Shown here: positions 34,218-47,306 of the stretch, one piece after another | Position numbering within the stretch: the stretch's first letter is position 1 | How the letters are laid out: each line of letters begins with the position of its first letter | Assembly (NCBI GenBank): GCA_963853835.1 | Contig: OY970832.1 | Location: forward strand, 25,228,208 to 25,292,207 | Direction of reading: 5' to 3' | Source: Calendula officinalis | Taxonomy: Eukaryota > Streptophyta > Magnoliopsida > Asterales > Asteraceae | DNA: 64,000 nucleotides | Notes under the pieces: generated by a model | Database searches by the model: none | What the model was told of the DNA's origin: nothing | What the model saw: the letters and a program-made list of their open reading frames with translations, nothing else | Made by a program: the position numbers and the translations under genes

Positions 34218-34742
34218 ATGAGTGAAAAATTATCACAAATGAACCTTAGTTCAAAAACAAATGCTCTTGTGTTTACCGATGATGACTTTGGAATGTGGAA
34301 AATACGTTTTCTGGGATTTGTCGAACATCAAAATGACATGGGACCAGACATTCTCATGAATGGTGCACACATTCCAAAAATGCTTGTTCCAAGTACATCT
34401 ATTTCAAAGAAAAAGAAGAAAGAAGGAGAAGACGAAGATGAAGAAGATCAAGATATATCAGATGTTGAAGAAATTAAACCCAAGGACCAGTGGACAGAGA
34501 CAGATAAGAAGTTAGCTGGGCTGGATGCTGGAATTAGGTTCCTTTTCCAAACATCACTCCCAAACCACATTCTAATTACGCTGAAAGAATGTAGAACCGC
34601 AAAAGAAATATGGGATATCTTAACAACATCCTATGAGGGAACCGATTAAGTCAAGGCCAGCAAGAAAGCAATGCTAAACCTAAAATATGAAGCTTTCAAA
34701 GTTATTAGGGGTGAATCTCTTAAAATGTCCTATAGAAGATTC
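34218..34742 (+). pseudogene. outer copia gag, 5' part
   Basis: An ATG-started frame of 143 residues: an N-terminal FGMWKIRF block (tryptophan typical of copia gag), a Lys/Glu/Asp-rich insert (SKKKKKEGEDEDEED), then DAGIRFLFQTSLPNHI and KEIWDILTTSYEGT. A TAA at 34647 interrupts it. Beyond it the gag sequence continues in frame (KASKKAMLNL, then SYRRF) to 34742, where the nested element begins; gag resumes at 48698. It is non-functional because of the stop and the insertion. Confidence 0.8.
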
Positions 34743-35720
34743 TGTTGGAAAATACTTCATGTTCATGACATATAGTTATATGGCTAGACGTATGTGAGCC
34801 TAAAGGGTTACACACTTATACACCAAACACCATTTAATATATATAATATAATTAGGGTAATTATATTATGGGAAATGCTAAATATTGCCCTTAGGGCAAT
34901 GGTTAAGAAATTTTTATTGGCTTAAAATTATTGTACATTTACTAATAAAAAACCACCCCTTTGAATTTCATTAACCACCTTTGAGTAGTTATGCATCTTT
35001 AATTATACATAAACCATTTTATCCATCCTTAACCATTGCCCTAAGGGCAATGTTTAGCAAAACCCTTATATTATTTATATAAACTATAATTACTTGACTA
35101 GTTATGTTTTAATTAATTGTTAAGTTAAAACGTATTAGTGAGTAATAATAAAGAATCAAAATGACAAGGGGCTAAGTGTCATATCTCATAACTTGTATTA
35201 TGGATATATACTTAGATTAGGGAGCAAGAAAAGATTAACCCTAGTCCTCCCTCTTGCCCCCTACCGTCGAAGTAAAAAAAAAAAAAAAAAAACACTTGAT
35301 AGGGGCGTGTGGTTTTTTGGTTGTTGTGGAGACGCACAAAACCAAGAAAAAGATACTTCCTCCTTTGTTTTTTTTGATCGTGTACGTATACAAAGGACGC
35401 AAAAATCATTCTTGTTTTTTGGGTTAATTTCTAGTTGCTTACGTAAAGGCAAAAATTTGATTCTTGAGCAATGGACCAACATCCTAATTGGTGTTCTAGA
35501 CAAGGTGTAGTGTTGATTAGCTTTAGAGGAATTCTACATTGAATTCTTGGAGTTCTTCTTCCTCATTCATTGGTGTAATCAAAGGCTTCAAGGGTATGAT
35601 GTTCATACTAATCTCTTTGGTTTTATGCTCAATTAGATTGTCAATATGTAGATCCTTGATTGGTGATTTATGTTATATTTCCGCTGCGTTTTCTTTGATT
35701 AAAACCATAAATCATTAACA
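34743..35720 (+). repeat. left LTR of the inner copia element
   Basis: TGTTGGAA...ATTAACA, 978 bp including a 196-bp MITE. It is followed by the PBS GTGGTATCAGAGAC at 35721. A poly-A run lies at 35275-35292. Confidence 0.85.
34870..35065. mobile_element. Mutator-type MITE with exact 9-bp duplication
   Basis: TTATATTAT occurs at 34861-34869 and 35066-35074. The ends GGGAAATGCTAAATATTGCC and the matching GGCAATGTTTAGCAAAACCC are inverted repeats, followed inward by TTAGGGCAATGGTTAAG. It is 196 bp. The other two LTR copies (47307-48019 and 48022-48697) have the uninterrupted sequence with a single TTATATTAT, which is a direct empty-site proof. Confidence 0.93.
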
Positions 35721-37740
35721 GTGGTATCAGAGACATCATATTGATGATTTAATTAGCAAGTTATTTGTATAAAGTAGCAAAAAATTCATATTTTTCGGTC
35801 CCCATGGTGCGCCGATCGGCAAAGAATCCTAGGGTTCTTTGTCTTTTAAATTTTCGAATTTTTTTAAAATATGGGGTAAAAATTTTGATTTTTTGAAACC
35901 CTAAATGCTACTAGTTACAAAAATTAAAATAAAAAATTAATCTTGTTAATTGAATTTTTTATTTTATTTGGCTTGGTTTATTATTTTAATCGTTAATCTT
36001 CACATGGAAAAACATGTATTTTTGCCATATCCCAGGCCAAAACCTTGTTCAAATGTTGATTGATTGTTCAAAACTGATGAAAACCTAGACCATTTGTGAT
36101 TGTGTTGAATGCTTGGATTGGTTAGTTGTTTGGAAAAGCCGTGTTTTTGGCAAGGTTGTAATTTTTTAATTTTTATTTTAATTTTGGTGCCGTTTTTGGG
36201 GCAATTTGGTCAATGTAAAAGTAATAGAGTAGGTTTTATTTCATAATTTTTATTGTAAATTGTTGACCAAGATTGAAGAAAAATGAAGAAAACAACAAAT
36301 TTCCGTCACAACAGCAGGGGCTGTACGAAAATTGGTTTTACAGAAGCATACGGACTCCGTTTTGGGCGTTTCAAAGGCCTAAAATGCTTGCAAAGTCGTG
36401 GGCTACAACTTTCTAGAAGGCAGGGAAGACCAACGAAGACTCCTTCAGAGACTTTTCGGGCTTCAAAGTCTGCTGAAAATTTCTGACAGATTGCATTTTT
36501 CACAAATTTGGTTTCTACTTGCTCATGAATGTGTTGGAGCAAGTGGGAGCCCATTGGGTTTATGTGGGCCCGTTTGGGTTCATGTTAGTCCGTCCCCTAG
36601 TTTGATCCTTCGGTCCGTCGTGATGACTCACGTGACCGAACTTAGGTTATCATCGGTCGAGGTTTTGCACAAATTGTGTTGCATGTTTTATTATACGTTT
36701 GTGGTTGTGACACAATTCTAATATGATACAAATAATAAAACAATTAAAAATATGATTTTTGAACACAAACATTAAAACATCCAAAACTTTAATCATTTAT
36801 GATTACTTGTTAATCATCGATGATTACTCTTTAATCTAAACTTGTCTTTTGAGATTAATACAATAAGTATAAATATGATTTGAAACTTAAAAATTCATTT
36901 TTAATCATCAATGATTACATGTTAATCATCGATGATTATTGTTTAATAATCCATGATTACTGTTTAATCATCAATGATTACTTGTTAATCAACGATGATT
37001 ACAGTTTAATTATCTATGATTATTCTTTAATCTAAACTTGTTTTTGAGATTAATACAAAAGTTTAAATATGATTTGAAACTTATAATTTAATAATCGCTA
37101 AAACATTTTTACCGCTTATTAAACCTACTTATGAAGTGATATGAATGAAGTACATGATTCATTCATATCTCAAATAATTTTTTCATAAAATTTCATACCT
37201 AACGCCGTCCAATTGGTTGAAATCACTTGCTTCTACTTTTAAATTCACGTGAGACGTGGTTTGAATTTAGATCTGAGGTCATTATTGTCTACGCGTGAGA
37301 CATAGATTTATTTTAACACGAGTTCACATTGGATGACTTAATCGAGTTAACGGTGAGACCTTGACACGAGGCGAAGATGCGACAAACATGCCACTTGTCC
37401 CTAGATGCTTGTTCACTAGGTGCCATGAAGTCCCATAACTCTAAGAGTTGCACTTGTAATGCAATTGTTGATCGTCACTACCTATTGGATCTATCATCAC
37501 TAGCAGATCAACTGATGCGGTGATAGAAGCTCAATAGGATCTTAGCTTTTAATTAAATTAATTGGGTAGTTAATTTTTTAAAAGAAAATATTATTGAAAA
37601 TATTTTTTTTTTTTTTGAACTTTGTGTGTTATACAGATAACAACAACAAATCAAAACCTAAGTATCTCCACTATAAAATCAGTTCTTGAAACTGAAACTG
37701 ACTAATATCAATTTTATCGACTAATATCGAACTCTAATGA
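35721..37740 (+). other. untranslated leader of the inner copia element, left arm
   Basis: It starts with the PBS and has no gag frame until about 37740. It corresponds in inverted order to about 45600-47306. Frames such as the one at 36283 are broken in the other arm and are not taken as genes. Confidence 0.6.
36789..37031. repeat. tandem array of palindromic about 20-bp units
   Basis: Units of the form TTAATCATCGATGATTACTG, each containing the near-palindrome AATCATCGATGATT, occur about eight times in two blocks (36789-36832 and 36900-37031). The matching place in the right arm (about 46255-46300) has only one or two, so the array expanded or contracted after the arms separated. Confidence 0.75.
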
Positions 37741-38430
37741 TTGTCCTTAGAGATGAGAACAAGTTGATACATCTATAAGAGGTCTTACCTGAGGCACCTC
37801 CTGGCAATGCTTATGCTGCTGTTCGTCAAGCCTTTATCGAAAAGTTTAACGAACACCAAGAAGTCGCTACTCCTATGCTTGTGAGCATGGACCCTGAGAT
37901 CCGAAAGAACTTCGAGGAACTCATAGCATATGACACGCTAAGCGAGTTGAAAATGATATTTCAACAACAAGCAGAACATGAACTGTTCGACACATTTAAA
38001 GCATCCCACGCTTACAAGCAGCAGGACGGCCAATCCGTTAGCACTTTCATCTTGAATATGAATTGCTATTTTGATCAAATGTAGCGTCTTGGTTACCCAT
38101 TACCACAAGTTCTTGGAATGAGCTTGATTCTTACCTCACCATCCATGGACTATGACCAGTTTGAAAAGTGTTTTAAAATACATAGCATGGGGAAGACAAT
38201 TGGTGAATTACATGCTATGGTAAAACTGGCTGAGCAAGGGTTACCCAATACTTTTCTAGCAATTAGGGAAGGTGAACCGCAAACACGAGGCAAGAGTCTA
38301 GGTAAGGGTAAGCTAGTTTACTTTTCCAAACCTACGATTCCCCCACCTGTTAAAAAGGAGCACCATGCAAAGGATATTTCTTGCCATCATGGCAGAGTTG
38401 ATGAAGGACAATTGTCTTCAAGCTAGCACA
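37741..38430 (+). pseudogene. inner copia gag relic, left arm
   Basis: Frames at 37875-38084 and 38118-38426 together read as copia gag (EVATPMLVSMDPEIRKNFEE, then ELKMIFQQQAEHELFDTFKA and IGELHAMVKLAEQGL). A TAG and frame changes separate them. The zinc knuckle is decayed: a CHH remains, without the usual CX2CX4HX4C. It is non-functional. Confidence 0.8.
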
Positions 38431-38859
38431 TTAGGTATCTTCATTATAGAACTCTATACTTTTCCTAATAAATCTTGAGTGTATGACACTAGTTTGTGGA
38501 ACTCACATTTACACAAATGTGCAAGATTAAAAGTGAAGTAGAAAGCTAAAAGATTGGAAGCTGTGATCTTATCCTTCCTAATGCGTTAATTATTGTTTTG
38601 AACAATTGTCAATTATGCATTGTTTAGCTTTATCGTTTGTTGAATAATGATTTATTCAAAATATTATGGATTATGATATTTTGTTTTATGAAAAATAACA
38701 TGTTTTTATAACTATTCCTTGTAATAGTATATGTGAAATTAATATGCATGATCCTAATTCAAACGATAGTTCTATATACACATGTAGCACTCAAGAATCC
38801 AAATTGGTTTGGATTCCACTTACCTAGAGCATTGTATCTTTGCCACCTAAACAAGAAAC

Positions 38860-39696
38860 ACATTTTGAGGCTGCAACACGACGGGCTTCTTAACAAATGA
38901 TTATGAATCATTAATAAATGCCTCTCTTGTATATTATGGAAAGATAACAAGAAAGTTTTTCTCCCATGTTGGCAAAAGAGCTAAAAATCTACTTGGACTC
39001 ACATGTACTGATGTGCGTGACCCTATTGGAACTAAAACTAGGGAAGGTGCCACCTACTTTATCACTTTCACTGATGATATCAGTCGTTGTGGCTATGTTT
39101 ACTTGATTAAACATCAACATGAATGCTTTGATGATATCAGTCGTTATGGTTAGGTTTACTTGATTAGACATAAACATGAAATCTTTGAAATGTTCAAAGC
39201 TTTCTAAAGTGACGTAGAAAATCAACTCGGCAAGACAACATAGGATTTTCGTCCTGATCGAGGAGGAAATTACATGAGCCAAGAGTTTCTGGATCATCCA
39301 ACACAACGTGAGATTGTCTCACAATTCTCTCCTCCATACACTCCAGAAGATTATGGTGTGTCTGAAAGGTGATATCGGACCCTGCGTGACATGGTTCGGT
39401 CTATGATGAGTCCTACTACTCTTACACTATCCTTTTGAGGGGCATGCACTGAAGTCTGCTGCTCGAATACTTAATATGGTTCCGAACAAAATGTTAAAAA
39501 GACACCATATGAAATATGGCATGTGAAAGTCCTTAATTTGTCTTACTTGAAGATCTGGGGTTGTTAGGATCTCGTGGAACGAGACATGCCGAACAAACTT
39601 GAGCCCATATCTGTCAAGTGTATCTTCGTTACTATTTTACTACCCACCTGAGACTAAATTGTTGTTGCTCGGTATGCTGAGTTTCTTAAGAACTAT
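38860..39696 (+). pseudogene. inner copia integrase relic, left arm
   Basis: Recognisable pieces in several frames: GKRAKNLLGLTCTDV, TYFITFTDDISRCGYVYLIK, DRGGNYMSQEFLDHP (the DNGGEF region of the core) and RTLRDMVRSMMS. Many stops and slips are present. A 57-bp tandem duplication (39073-39186) is unique to this arm. It is cut by the solo LTR at 39697. Confidence 0.75.
39073..39186. repeat. 57-bp tandem duplication in the integrase relic
   Basis: GATGATATCAGTCGTT starts both copies (39073 and 39130), 57 bp apart and in frame (19 codons). The inverted arm has a single copy (around 44160-44215), so the duplication happened after the arms formed. Confidence 0.8.
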
Positions 39697-41894
39697 TGTA
39701 ACACCTCAATTTTTAAAACATCCTTTAAATCATATATTTAAATAAAAATATTACAAAGACCAACATCCCAAAATACGTTTTAACAAAAACCATTAAAACT
39801 TTATCAGAGTATTAAAACCAGTGTTACAAAATAGTATCATAACCATAGGATAACGAGATCTACCTACGAGCTCCCGAGCTGATCAACTCTAGGCCATTTC
39901 TAACGGGACCTTCTAATCCTTCGATCCTGAACCTGAGTACATAGCCACAAAAATAAAGTAGTACGTGAGATAAAATAGTCTCGTGATATACATGGGTTTT
40001 TCGACCCATTCTCAAAAAGATTTATAATTATTATAAATACTTATCATTATTCTTTCTATTAAATTCATATATCAAACGGATCCTTTACTTGTATAAATTA
40101 ATAAGCTTACCATAAGCTCATTCATCACATAATCACAAATATGTCAGTTATCTACAAGCTTACTCTTTCTTTATCACATATGCAACGGACCTCTCCGAAG
40201 CCAACTCTCCCGATATGGGATCTCATAGGTAAACTATCAAGGTAATTGGGAACCCCCATCTTACCAAGATTCATAAGCTCTCACCGTTTCCGGGTCGTCA
40301 TGCTCACCCAATACTGGGTGTCGTAAACTTGACATTCTACTCTTTGCGCATGGAGGTACCACCCCAAGTAGACGTCTCATGCTCCCCCATTTCTGGGCGG
40401 TCTTATTCCGGATATATCATTCATCACATATGAGCCTCAGCTCCATTCATCAAATTCATCTTTAATTAGAACACATCTATTCTAATTATCACATCATTCT
40501 CATTACTTATTCATTTTTAGTATTGTTTTTACCAAGTACTTTAATAAATAAAACATATTTATTATTTATCAAAAGTCATATTACTTTATCTTTACTTTGA
40601 CTAGAATACTTATCTCTTACTAGTCACTTCATACTTATTCTCTTAGCAATTCAATCACTACTCTTATTAGTATAATTTTACTAATAAATACTTGTTACTT
40701 AAAAATCATCATCATTAGTTTTATTAATGCATTTACTAATAAAACTCCATATCATATACTCTCAATCATTAACTTTATTAATACTTCTTATTAATAAAAA
40801 CTCATTAACAATTCATATAATCATACTTACTTATCAAAATAGTCAATTATATAGACTATAACTTAATATCATATTAAACACATTTTCCTTATATTTCTAA
40901 TCTCTACCTTTTTAAAAATATTTATAAAGACTCCATAAACATCTTTTTATTTCAAAATCCTTTCGCTATGTACCCAGTTAAAAGTCACATGTACTCACAT
41001 TAGCCAAGCTTAATCCTCTTGTGCTTCTTGGACCAGATCTTCACTTCCCAAGACTTGTAACTCCAAGTCCTTCAAAAATGTCCTAATCATGAAACCATAC
41101 AAGGTTTAACATCAAACATCACCATTGACTACATATTATACCACTAGTTAACCACTAGTATCATTTTCCCCAATTTCTACAAAACCCAAATTTCATAAAT
41201 CTCAATTTTATCATAAATCCATGTTGTGAACATGTTTTCCTTATCAAAATGTTGTAGATCTAAGTTATATAACTTCCATTTCATCACCCATGACAACCCT
41301 TCCAACTAGGGTTTGCATACTTCACCCAAAAACATCATCTATAACTAAAAGGAGTAGAGATTTACCTTATACTTCAACAATGGAGTGAGAATCTTCAAGA
41401 TTAAGTGTGAAAATCGGTTCCAATGGCCTCAATACACTCAAAATCGTATACACACACTTGGGATGAAGTTCTAGGGTTTGGAAATGAGATAAATGACAAA
41501 AATCCCGATTTAAACAAGTTTCCTGCAGCTTCTCGCGCCCAACAGCTCAGTCCCGCGTCACTTCGCGTTTGCTTCGTGTCGCGAGCCAGTCGCAAGCCAA
41601 ACGCGAGCCAGTCGTGATCCATTCTCCAGCTCTCCAGAAGTTGCTGTTTGGTCTGTTTCCGTACTGGCGCCCACCTCGCGCCCACTTCGCGACACGAGGG
41701 CTGTTCATGTCAGGTTTTTGCTCTTTAAACTTGTTTCCAACCAAGTCTTGACCCATTTTTTATTATATCAAGTCCCAAACAATTAAACACTCGATACAGC
41801 ACAACGGTAGATGAAAACTGACATAAATAACATAATTCGTATAAATTCCAAATTAAATATACGAAATTACAAACGAAAAATTACGGCCGTTACA
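39697..41894 (-). mobile_element. solo LTR of a Ty3 (Tekay-like) element
   Basis: 2198 bp. Read on the minus strand it begins TGTAACGGCCG and ends GAGGTGTTACA. Flanking words ACTAT (39692-39696) and ACTGT (41895-41899) are a 5-bp duplication with one change. It is distantly related to the LTRs at 5743 and 11364: it shares the 'ACTCAGGTTC..GATCGAAGG' and 'CCCATGTA..CACGAGAC' blocks (in reverse) and a decayed CpG-rich tract (41530-41710). Internal sequence was lost by LTR-LTR recombination. The empty site is visible in the right arm near 43645. Confidence 0.88.
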
Positions 41895-42810
41895 ACTGTC
41901 TCATTTCACAAAGCAAGTGGGAGCACTATAGACTTTGACAAGATTCAAACCGAAGATGCACAACCTTCTGGTAACACTAGCAAATATCACACTGAGGCTG
42001 AACATATAGATGTTTGACCACATGATGTTGTTGTTCCCATTCATAGATCCGCCAGGACACCTCAAGCACCCGAACGATATAAAATTATGGATCATAATGA
42101 ACCCCCTAACTATCAAGTTGCATTATCGAAATTTGAATTCGAAAAATGACTTGAAGCTATTAATGCGAAAATGAAATCCATGAGAGACAATCAAGTTTTG
42201 AACTTAGTTGATCTTTCTCAAAGCAGTAAGACTGTTGATATGGATGAAAATATACACACCTATAAATCTCTTATAGTAACAAAATGTTACACTCAATTCT
42301 ACTGGATTGACAATGATGAAACATTCTCGCCTGTTACTAAAGACATTAGGATTCTCATAGCCAAAGTGGTGTACTATGACTATGAAATTTGGTTAATGAT
42401 GAAATCAAAATGTTTGTTTCACCTAAAACCCAAACTGAGCATGTGTATATTTGAAAGCTAGTGGGAGCATTGTTGTTTCTCAAGTCATACATGTTGATGA
42501 CATGTCACTCATGTGAAAAAATATACCAATGCTACAAGATGAAAATCCTGGCTTGGAAAATGTTTTGACATAAAGGATTGTAGGAATACGACATACATAC
42601 TTAGAGTAAAGATCTTTAATGATAGATCAGAGCGGTTAATTGGTTTAAGTCAAAGTGCTTACATTGACAAAATTCTAAAACGATTTAGAATGGATGGTCC
42701 CAAATGAGTAAGTTCTCGTATGCCACACAATGTAAACTTGAGTGAGACTCAAGGACCTTCCACACCTGATGTGGTGAAGCGAATGAATCCCTATGAATCG
42801 ATGAATTCCT
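41895..42810 (+). pseudogene. inner copia pol relic (linker and reverse transcriptase), left arm
   Basis: It continues the copia pol after the solo LTR: SFHKASGSTIDFDKIQTEDA (linker), KMKSMRDNQVLNLVDLSQSS, YKSLIVTKCYTQFYWIDNDE and FSPVTKDIRIL (start of RT), and later AYIDKILKRFRMDGPK and VVKRMNPYESMN. The RT catalytic YVDD block is missing in both arms and stops are frequent. The left arm ends near 42810, about 110 bp beyond the point where the right arm begins. Confidence 0.75.
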
Positions 42811-42815
42811 CGCGT

Positions 42816-44340
42816 GGAACCATCCATTCTAAACCATTTAGAATTTTGTCAATGTAAGCACTTTGACTTCAACCAATTAACCGCTTTGATCTATCATTAT
42901 AGATCTTTACTCCAAGTATGTATGTCGTATCCTTACCATCCTTCACGTCAAAACATTTTCCAAGCCAAGATTTTCATCTTGTAGCATTGGTATATTGTTT
43001 CACATGAGTGGCATGTCATCAACATGTATGACTTTGAGAAACGACAATGCTCCCACTAGCTTTCATATATACACATGCTCAGTTTGGGTTTTAGGTGAAA
43101 CAAACGTTTTGATTTCATCATTAACCAAATCTCATAGTCATAGTACACTACTTTGACTATAAGAATCCTAATGTCTTTAGTAACAGGCGATAAGGTTTCA
43201 TCATTGTCAATCCAGTAGGATTGAGTGTAACCTTTTGCTACTAGAAGAGCTTTATAGGTGTGTATATTTTCATCCATGTCAATAGTCTTACTGTTTTGAG
43301 AAGGATCAACTAAGTTCAAAACTTGATTGTCTCTCATGGATTTCATTTTCGCATTCATAGTTTCAAGTCATTTTTCGAATTCAAAATTCGATAATGCAAC
43401 TTGATAGTTAGGGGGTTCATTATGATCCTCAAAACTTTACTCCTCAGCATCGACATAAATCTATATCGTTCAGGTGCATGAGGTGTCCTTGCGGACCTAC
43501 GAATGGGAACAACATCATCATGTGGTCCAACATCTATATGTCCAGCCTCAGAATGATATTTGCTAGTGTTACCAGAAGGTTGTGTATCTTCACTTTGAAT
43601 CTTGTCAAAGTCTTTAGTGCTCCCACTTGCTTTGTGAAATGAGACTGTTCTCAAGAAACTCAGCATACCGAGTAACAACAATTTGTTCTCAGTTGGGAAG
43701 TAAAATAGTAACGAAGATATACTTTATAGATATGGGCTCAAGTTTGTTCGGCATGTCTCGTTCCACGAGATCCTCACAACCCCAGATCTTCAAGTAAGAC
43801 AAATTAGGGACTTTCCCACGCCATATCTCATATGGTGTCTTTTTAACCTTTTGGTCAGAACCATATTAAGTATTCGAGTAGCAAACTTCAGTGCATGCCC
43901 TAAAAAGGATAGTGTAAGAGTAGTAGGACTCATCATAGACCGAACCATGTCATACAGGGTCCGATATCTCCTTCCAGACACACCATTATCTTGTGCAGTG
44001 TATGGAGGAGTGAATTGTGAGACAATCTCACGATGTGTGGGATGATCCAGAAACTCTTGACTCATGTACTTTCATCCTCAATCAGGACTGAAAGCCTTTG
44101 TTGTCCTGCCGAGTTGATATTGTACTTTTACTTTAGAAAGCTTTGAGCGTTTCAAAGATTTCATGTTTATGTTTAATCAAGTAAACATAACCATATCGAA
44201 TGATGTCATCAGTGAAAGTAGGTGGCACCTTCCCTAGTCTTAGTTCTAAAAGGGCCACATACATCAGTATGTATGAGTCCAAGTAGATTTTTAGCTCTTT
44301 CGCCAACATGGGAGAAAAGCTTTCTTGTTATCTTTCCATA
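42816..44340 (-). pseudogene. inner copia pol relic, right arm (inverted copy)
   Basis: This is the reverse-strand counterpart of 38860-42700 without the solo LTR. Frames at 43056-43358 (RT start), 43355-43681 (linker) and 43790-44065 (integrase, MSQEFLDHPTHREIVSQFTP) are a little better preserved than in the left arm but still have stops. The junction GAGACTGTTCTCAAGAAACT near 43645 is the uninterrupted target of the solo LTR. Confidence 0.75.
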
Positions 44341-44879
44341 ATATACAAGAGAGGCATTTAAATGATTCATAATCATTTGTTAAGAAGCCCGTCGAGTTGT
44401 AGTATCGAAATGTGTTTCTTGTTTATGTGGAAAAGATGACGATGCTCTAGGAAAGTAAAATCCAAACCAATTTGGATTCTTAAGTGCTACATTTGTATAT
44501 AGAACTATCGTTTGAATTAGGATCATGCATATTAAATTCAAATATACTATTACGAGGAATAGTTATAAAAACATGTTATTTTTCATAAAACATAATATCA
44601 TAATCCATAATAGTTTGAATAAATCATTATTCAACAAACGATAAAGTTAAAAAATGCATAATTGAGAATTGTTTAAAACAATAATTAACGCATTAGGAAG
44701 GATTAGATCACAGCTTCCATTCTTTTAGCTTTCTACTTCACTTTTAATCTTGCACATTTGTGTAAATGTGAGTTTCACAACTAGTGTCATACACTCGAGA
44801 TTCATTAGTGAAAGTTTAGATTTCTATAATGAAGACACCTAATGTGCTAGCCAGAACACATTTGTCCTTCGTCAACTCT

Positions 44880-45600
44880 GCCAAGTAGGCTGGACAATTC
44901 CTCCTTCAATGGCCGGTTTCATCGCAATGATGGCAAGAAATATCCTTTGCAGGGTGCTCCTTTTTAGCAGGTGGGGGAATCGTAGGTTTGGAAAAGGAAA
45001 CTAGCTTACCCTTACCTAGACTCTTGCCTTGTGCTTGCGGTTTTACCTTCCCTGATTCCTAGAAAAGAATTGGGTAACCTTTGCTCAACTAGTTTTACCA
45101 TAGCATGTTATCAACGATTGTCTTCCCCATGCTATGTACTTTTTAAAACTCTTTTCAAACTAGTCATAGTCCTTGGGTAGTGAGGTAAGAATCAAGCTCA
45201 TTCCAAGAACTTGTGGCAATGGGTAACCAAGACGCTACATTTGATCAATATAGCATTTCATATACAAGATATAAGTGCTATTTGATTGGCCTAGCCTGCT
45301 TGTAAGCGTGGAATGCTTTAACTGTTTTGAACAGTTCATGTTCTGCTTGTTGTTGAAATATCATTTTCAACTCGCTTATCTTGTCATATGCTGTGAGTTC
45401 CTGGAAGTTCTTTCGGATCTCGGGATTCATGCTCACAAGCATAGGAGTAGCGACTTCTTGGTGTTCGTTAAAACGTTTCGGTAAAGGCTTGACGAATAGC
45501 AGCAGAATCATTTGCAGGAGGTGCCTCAGGTAAGGCCTCTTATAGGTGTATCAACTTGTTCTCATCTCTAAGGACAATCCTTAGAGTTCGATATCAGTCG
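44880..45600 (-). pseudogene. inner copia gag relic, right arm (inverted copy)
   Basis: Reverse-strand copy of 37741-38430, including EVATPMLVSMNPEIRKNFQE and ELKMIFQQQAEHELFKTVKA (frame 45278-45511). The knuckle region (about 44890-44960) keeps a recognisable but broken H-W/R-N-C pattern. It is followed by the inverted leader 45600-47306, in which I see no gene. Confidence 0.75.
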
Positions 45601-47306
45601 ATAAAGTTGATATTAATCAGTTTCAGTTTTCAAGAACTGATTTTAGAGTGGAGATACTTAGGTTTTGATTTGTTGTTGTTATATGTATAACACACAAAGT
45701 TCAAAAAATAGTATTTTCAATAACAATTTCTTTTAATCAATTAACTACCCAATTAATTTTAATTAAAAGCTAAGATCCCTTGAGCTCCAATAGGTAGGTG
45801 ACGATCAACAATTGCATTACTAGTGCAACTCTTAGAGATATGGGACTTCATGACACCTAGTGAACAAGCATCTAGGGTCAAGTGGCATGTTTGTCGCATC
45901 TTCACCTCGAGTCAAGGTCTCACCGTTAACTCGATTAAGTCATCCAATGTGAAATCATGTCAAAATAGATCTAGGTCTCACGCGTAGAGAATAATGACCT
46001 CGGATCTAAATTCAAACCACGTCTCACGTGAATTCAAAAATAGAAGCAAGTGATTTCAACCGATTGGACGGCGTGACTTAAATTTTAGGTATGGAAAATT
46101 TTAAGATAAAATTTTATTAAGATATGAATGAATCATGTACTTCATTCATACCACTTCATAAGTCGGTTAATAAACGGTAAAAACATGTAACGATTATTAA
46201 GGTGTAAGTTCAAATCGTATTTAAACTTTGTTTAATCTCAAAAACAAGTTTAGATTAAAAATTAATCATTAATGATTAACAAGTAATCATATATGATAAA
46301 AAGTTTGATTGTTTTAATGTTTGTGTCTAAAATCGTATTTTAATTGTTTTATTACTTGTATCTAATAGAAATGAAAACAACCACAAACATAAATAAAACA
46401 TGCAACAAATTTTTGTGCAAACCTCGACCGATGAAATCCTAGGTTCGGTCACGTGAGTCATCACGATGGACCGAAGGGTCAAACTAGGGGACGGGCCAAT
46501 ATGAACCCAACCGGGCCTACATAAACCCAATGGGCTCCCACTTGCCCCATGACATTCATGGGCAAGTAAAAACCATCATTTTGTGAAAAAATAAAATCTG
46601 CCAGAAAATTCAGTCTGACTTCAAGGCCCGAAAAGTCACTGAAGGAGTCTTCGGTGGTCTTCCCCGCCTTCTGTAAAGTTGTAGGTCTCTGAGTTGCGGA
46701 AATTTTGGCGGTGGTTTCAGGTTCAACGGAATAGCCAATCTCCGGGAAAGTCTGTTTTCGTGCAGCTGCTCAGGAGGTGCCGAAAATTGTTGTGTTGTCC
46801 TCATCTTTTCTTCACCTTTGGTCAACAAATTACAAAGTACAAAGAAATAAAATACAACTATTCTAATTACTTTTACAATGAAATTTGCCCCAAAAAATGG
46901 CACCAAAAATAAAAGAAAAAAAAAATGAAACAAATTACAACAATTTAAGCCAAAAACACGGCTTTTCCCAAAACAACCAAACAACCAAACACAATCACAT
47001 TCAATCACAAACGGTCTGGTTTTCATCGGTTTGCACAAACAAGCAACAATTGACAAGGCTTTGCCTTGGGATATGGCAAAAATACATATTTTGCCATATA
47101 AAATATTAACAATTAAAATAAAATCCAAGCCAAATAATATAAAAAAAACAATAATCAAGATTGATTTTTTATTTAGATTTTTGTAACTAGTAGCAATTAG
47201 GGTTCCAAAAAATCTAATTTTTAACCCAATTTTATAAAAAAAAAATTACTACTTTTTACAAAAAACTTGCTAATTAAATCATCAATATGATGACTCGTTA
47301 TACCAC

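Noticed and set aside
35193..35510. Lys-rich frames around the poly-A run (also 48190-48487)
   Set aside because: They fall inside LTRs of the inner copia element and depend on the poly-A length.
36789..37031. CRISPR-like array of regularly spaced repeats
   Set aside because: Units are contiguous and palindromic with no unique spacers, and they lie within a plant copia leader; a tandem repeat, not CRISPR.
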